64,000 nt of DNA, from assembly GCA_900074885.1 (NCBI GenBank), contig FJUW01000027.1, positions 124,001 to 188,000 on the forward strand, in the 5' to 3' direction. The notes below the pieces were generated by a model, which searched no databases, was not told the origin of the DNA, and worked only from the letters and a program-made list of their open reading frames with translations. Position 1 is the stretch's first letter, and the number at the start of each line of letters is the position of its first letter. The translations under genes and the position numbers were made by a program. This document shows, piece by piece, positions 60,747 to 64,000 of this stretch. The DNA is from Rhynchosporium graminicola (lineage: Eukaryota; Ascomycota; Leotiomycetes; Helotiales; Ploettnerulaceae).

Positions 60747-60963
60747 TATAATAAGTTATACCTGTTAGTATACTTAACGCCTAAGGCCTCTACGCTAATA
60801 CCTGACGTATTATTATACGTATTCTAATACTACTGCTCCTAGCGGCCGCGGTATTATCTTTTCTTAGAAGAGAGACTCTTATTTCTCCTTTCTCTCCTTA
60901 GTTAATTCTCCTTATAATATAGACGAGCTTTTGCACTATATATTTTGAATTCGCCCCGTGACA
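60747..60963 (+). repeat. 3' LTR of Gypsy E (217 bp)
   Basis: TATAATAAGTTATACC...CCCCGTGACA, matching 24991-25189 except for one 18-bp indel. Followed by GAAAA, the complement of the TTTTC outside the other LTR. Confidence 0.9.
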
Positions 60964-61257
60964 GAAAAGGATATTAAGAAGGAGAGTAAGAAGGAGAGTA
61001 AAGAAGAGGATCAGGATCTATTTAGGGATTTCAAAGCCGAGGATATTAAAGCAGCTGAGGAGGAGGAGTTAGGTAAGGATTTAAATAACTTTCCAGACTT
61101 TTTATAAATAGTAAAAGTAACTAGGATATTAGGAAGAGCTATTAAGAAACTAGTAAAGTTGAATAAATAGTTCTTATTTATTCTATTTATCTTAGTTATA
61201 TCTTTAATAGTAATAATAGATAATAATATAGAGAGCTTCAGAAATATACATTATTAA
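60964..61257 (+). pseudogene. Lys/Glu-rich reading frame of locus J, C-terminal part
   Basis: Reads DIKKESKKESKEEDQDLF, then an acidic segment (KAEDIKAAEEEELGKDL) and a hydrophobic end (FLFILFILVISLIVIIDN) that could be a membrane segment, ending at TAA 61255-61257. The 5' part is at 25190-25349 on the other strand, beyond the inversion. The upstream end is lost at the Gypsy H LTR. One stop (TAA near 61107) interrupts it. Not recognised; it could be a host gene remnant or part of an older element. Confidence 0.45.
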
Positions 61258-61570
61258 TTTTTTTATATTTAGAAAAAAAAAACACTTTAATAGTAATAAT
61301 AGATAATAATATAGAGAGCTTTAGAAATACATATTATTGATTTCTTTATATTTAGAAAAAAAATACTTTAATAGTAATAATAGATAGTAATACAGAGAGC
61401 TTTAGAAATGCATATTATTGATTTTTTTATATTTAGAAAAAAAAACACTTCAATAGTAATAATAGATAGTAATATAGAGAGCTTTAGAAATGCATATTAC
61501 TTATTTTTTTATATTTCGAAAAGAAAACACTTTAATAGTAATAAGCGATAGTAACGCAGTTACTTATAAA
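61203..61570. repeat. 82-bp minisatellite, four full units and a partial fifth
   Basis: Units start at 61203, 61286, 61367, 61449 and 61531 (spacing 83, 81, 82 and 82 bp). Each begins TTTAATAGTAATAATAGAT, contains GAGAGCTT(T/C)AGAAAT and ends in a T-run and an A-run. It overlaps the last 55 bp of the plus-strand frame and lies just downstream of the minus-strand integrase stop. Confidence 0.93.
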
Positions 61571-61582
61571 CTATCTCTATAA

Positions 61583-63260
61583 TTACTCTCCTTCTATATC
61601 TTCCTTACTCTCAGATTCAGAATTAACCTTATTATCTAAAATAACTAAAATCTCCTTTTCTACTTCTCTAGCTAAATTAGATAGAGTAGTATATTATACT
61701 CTAGGTAATTCAGTACCTGCCTTCTTATATTCAGTAATCAAAGTACGTATTCCCCTAAGATACCTTTCTCTAGGTTTAATTATATCTCTAGCTAGCTCCT
61801 GTATACAAAGCTCTTATCGTGAAAGTATATATACTTATTTATAAGGCTAATTAGGCCTAGGATTAAGATTATTAATATTATACTTAATCCTATAGGTCTT
61901 AACTACCTCTTTATAAAGCTCTCTAACTCTAGGGGTTAAAAAGGCTTAGTTATTATACTACTGAAACCTTTCTTTAAACTAGTAAAGTAAGTTAGCGTTA
62001 TATAGCCTCTTATAATCCTTTGCTCCCTCCTATAGGTAGTTATAGAGCTTAAATAGTAACTAACTAGTTAGTAGATAGTTATCTCGGAATTTCTATCTCC
62101 TAATAGTTATTTTATTATAGATTCTGATAGTTTATTATAATAGGAGTCTAAGTTAGTCTATAAATAAGAACTAAAGTGCTATGATATTATATTTAGACTT
62201 CTTACTAAATAGATTCCTTTTCTCTAGATCACTAAAGTACTCTATCTACTGATTCGTAAACTAATTAATTAGGCTCCTTTAAAACCTCTTAATCCTTTAG
62301 TTTTTAGTAGATATACTAAAAGCTAATACTTTACTAGTAGGAAGACCTAGCTTTTTAGTACGCCGGAAAGTAAGCTAGATAGCTCCTAATATCTTTATCT
62401 CCTAACCTTTATCTGCACGTGTAGCTTTTAGAAAACTAAATTCCTTAACTATATATAAGAAGAATCTACTAATAGTAATCTAGATTCTGTTACTATAGCT
62501 GATAAAACAACTTAGAACTCGGCGATTATAGCTATCTATAATACTATAGATCTAGAACCTAAATCGACTGAGTTTATTATACTTATTAAGAGACTAAATT
62601 CAGTTTAGTCCTTTAACTATAAAGCGCTGCCGGAGTCTAAGACTATTTAAAGTATATAACTATACTATAATAAGGTCTAGCTTAATTAAGATCTCCCTTA
62701 TAGTATTTCTTAGTAATATTATATAGTAATAAATCCGAAGGTATATTTTAACTTTCTAGTATCCTAATTAAGTAAGAAGTATACTTTTCAAATCATGAAG
62801 TATAATTCTAGTAGTAAGTTCTCTTACTTGAGGTATAAGTATAAGGGTTATATTCCGGTAGCTAAGCTTTTAGTATTCCCTGATCCGGCGAAGTTACTAA
62901 TCTTATAGCTTAAGATAGCTATGAAATTTATTCAAATATCAGAGTATATTCTTATATTTAATATTATTATAATATAAGCTAGAAATAGTATAGAGAAGTG
63001 CTTTATCCTTTAAGTGCTTGTAGTACTTCTTAGGAGTATTACCCTATAACTCTAACCTCCGGTAGTAGGTTGCCTTTCTATTTATAAATTAGACTAAGTT
63101 ATATTACTATAAGGTATTACTATTTAGAAGACTACTTACGAAGTATTTAAGCTTTTCTCTACTATAATCCTTATTACTTCTTTTATATTAAGGTCTCTTT
63201 CAAAGTAGAGATTATATATCTTATTTTTATAACTATCCTAAACTACCTAAGAAATTAGTA
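61583..63260 (-). pseudogene. Stand-alone integrase-like DDE protein of locus J
   Basis: Reading leftward: a segment near 63110-63220 (KIYNLYFERDLNIKEVIRI) that resembles a Clr5/HTH-type N-terminal helix pair; then a DDE core. FQIYSIIDSYNRRVLSCF carries the first Asp near 62535, TRADKG the second near 62412, and STKN-x-RIKRF sits where the family has the catalytic Glu (now Lys, codon AAG at 62288-62290). C-terminal blocks include TIRRQKFRDNYL and EYKKAGTELPRVQ, ending in an acidic tail at TAA 61583-61585. The layout matches the stand-alone 'integrase core' proteins known in fungi and animals, thought to be DNA-transposon-derived, rather than Gypsy or Copia. No terminal repeats found. Confidence 0.6.
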
Positions 63261-63509
63261 GTAGTATATTAGAAGAGTATAAGTATTAGGTAAAAAGAGA
63301 GAAAGAAGGATATAATTAGTTAAGTAAAGAGATTTTTAGAGGAGTAGTAAATAGATATTTAGAGTTTATTCTAGTAAGTAAGCGTTACTATTTACTATTA
63401 CTCCTAGAACTTCAGACTTACTCTAAACTCTATATCTCTAGATTATTCTACTTTATAGTAAAACTAAGAGAAGACTCCTACTAGCTTAAAAGAGTCGAAC
63501 TAGTGCAGA

Positions 63510-63810
63510 ACTACTTTATGAGTGCTGTATCCTTCGTCTAAATAGTAACTCTTTTTCTATAAATATAATATATATTAGAAGCTATTTTTCTATTAGTAAA
63601 ATATACTATAAATAAAAGGAAAGAGTAATACTTTTAAAGCAAGAAACTAGAAAGGCCTTAGTAGCTTCTTAAAGAGCTTTAATAGCAGAAGACTAGAATC
63701 TCAAGTCTGACTTAAAATCTTAGGTAACCTTACGAACTAGGCGTTAGAATAGAAGCTTTCTGAGGAGGAGGTTATAGCTTTTCTGAAATAGTCTGATTTC
63801 TCGTAATACT
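63510..63810 (-). pseudogene. Histone H3-like pseudogene
   Basis: On the minus strand the frame reads LREIRLFQKSYNLLLRKLLF, then RLVRKVT, DFKSDLRF, SSAIKAL and EATKAFLVSCF. This covers the alphaN, alpha1 and alpha2 helices of histone H3 in order. After about 75 unclear bases it reads KRVTI, stop, TKDTALI, i.e. loop 2 and the start of alpha3. All five stops fall where H3 has Gln (LPFQRL, AQDF, RFQSS, LQE, TIQ), as RIP predicts. The N-terminal tail and the end of alpha3 are not recognisable, and an intron may lie in the unclear part. It could be a captured or duplicated host H3 (canonical rather than CENP-A in the DFKSDLRFQSS part). Same strand as, and 250 bp upstream of, the integrase. Confidence 0.7.
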
Positions 63811-64000
63811 TTTATTATTTATAGTTAGTTATATTACTATTAAGTATTACTATTAGAATCCTGAGTACTTACTACTAGATAGTAGCTTCCGGACTATTAA
63901 ACTAGGCTTCGTAATACTATAAGCTCCTATCTTCTCAGGATTAGCCTTATATGCTTATTTACGCTTATCCTAAGTAGTAATTTTTTCAGCTAAGGTAAGC
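63811..64000 (-). other. Sequence upstream of the H3-like frame
   Basis: AT-rich minus-strand sequence running off the window. A basic stretch (QDKRKQAYKANPEKIGAYS) can be read, but it does not match an H3 tail and is in another frame. Nothing firm. Confidence 0.25.

Noticed and set aside
1..64000. CRISPR arrays, bacterial operons, tRNA or rRNA genes
   Set aside because: No evenly spaced direct repeats with unique spacers, no cloverleaf-like sequence noticed, and only eukaryotic retroelement coding signals.
60964..64000. Locus J as the continuation of Gypsy E
   Set aside because: The E LTR ends at 60963 with its TSD, and the J integrase differs in motifs and lacks an RT.

Overview
The window is a graveyard of nested, decayed LTR retrotransposons, almost certainly from the AT-rich heterochromatin of a filamentous ascomycete (Pezizomycotina). 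I find no intact host gene, tRNA, rRNA or CRISPR array. Almost all premature stops in the recognisable protein domains are TAG/TAA where the family has Gln (CAG/CAA) or Trp (TGG). Zinc-finger Cys codons have become Tyr and LTR ends TG..CA have become TA..TA. This is the C-to-T bias at CpA expected of repeat-induced point mutation (RIP).

Layout, left to right. 1-2123: 5' part of a Ty1/Copia element (D). 2124-8522: Copia element A, with a small solo LTR inside its right LTR. 8523-9328: RT/RNase H piece of a Ty3/Gypsy chromovirus (C). 9329-17810: complete Copia element B (TSD AAGAA) with another solo LTR inside. 17811-20736: integrase, chromodomain and 3' LTR of C. 20737-25189: Gypsy E, minus strand. 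25190-25349: a fragment of an older locus J. 25350-25360: tip of the LTR of Gypsy H. 25361-38863: Gypsy F, containing full-length relative F' (29462-36079, TSD GAAAT) and a solo H-type LTR (38147-38415). 38864-40822: rest of the H LTR and the H 3' region. 40823-47419: Gypsy I (TSD GTTAG). 47420-48238: H integrase. 48239-50580: 3' part of Copia D. 50581-56870: second Copia A copy (A'), minus strand. 56871-59795: 5' part of Gypsy C, minus strand. 59796-60963: 3' part of Gypsy E, plus strand. 60964-64000: locus J, with a Lys/Glu-rich ORF, an 82-bp minisatellite, a stand-alone integrase-like DDE pseudogene and a histone-H3-like pseudogene.

The main discovery is structural. Copia D, Gypsy C and Gypsy E are each cut into two pieces in opposite orientation, and the pieces rejoin exactly (same frame, same 5-bp target-site duplications) if the segment between the two inverted Copia A copies (8523-50580) is flipped. 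The target-site duplications of A and A' are swapped (ACTAG/ATTCT against ATTCT/ACTAG), and diagnostic LTR polymorphisms pair 2124-2592 with 50581-51069 and 7797-8522 with 56334-56870. The window therefore carries a ~42-48 kb inversion by crossover between inverted Copia A copies (or, less likely, an assembly flip at the same repeats). Pre-inversion nesting: J holds H and E; H holds D, I and F; D holds A; F holds F' and a solo LTR; E holds C; C holds A' and B.

A second theme is accessory coding capacity. Gypsy I, Gypsy H and Copia B each carry a decayed reading frame antisense to pol, between pol and the 3' LTR. Three short solo LTRs are much less mutated than their surroundings, consistent with repeats too short to trigger RIP.
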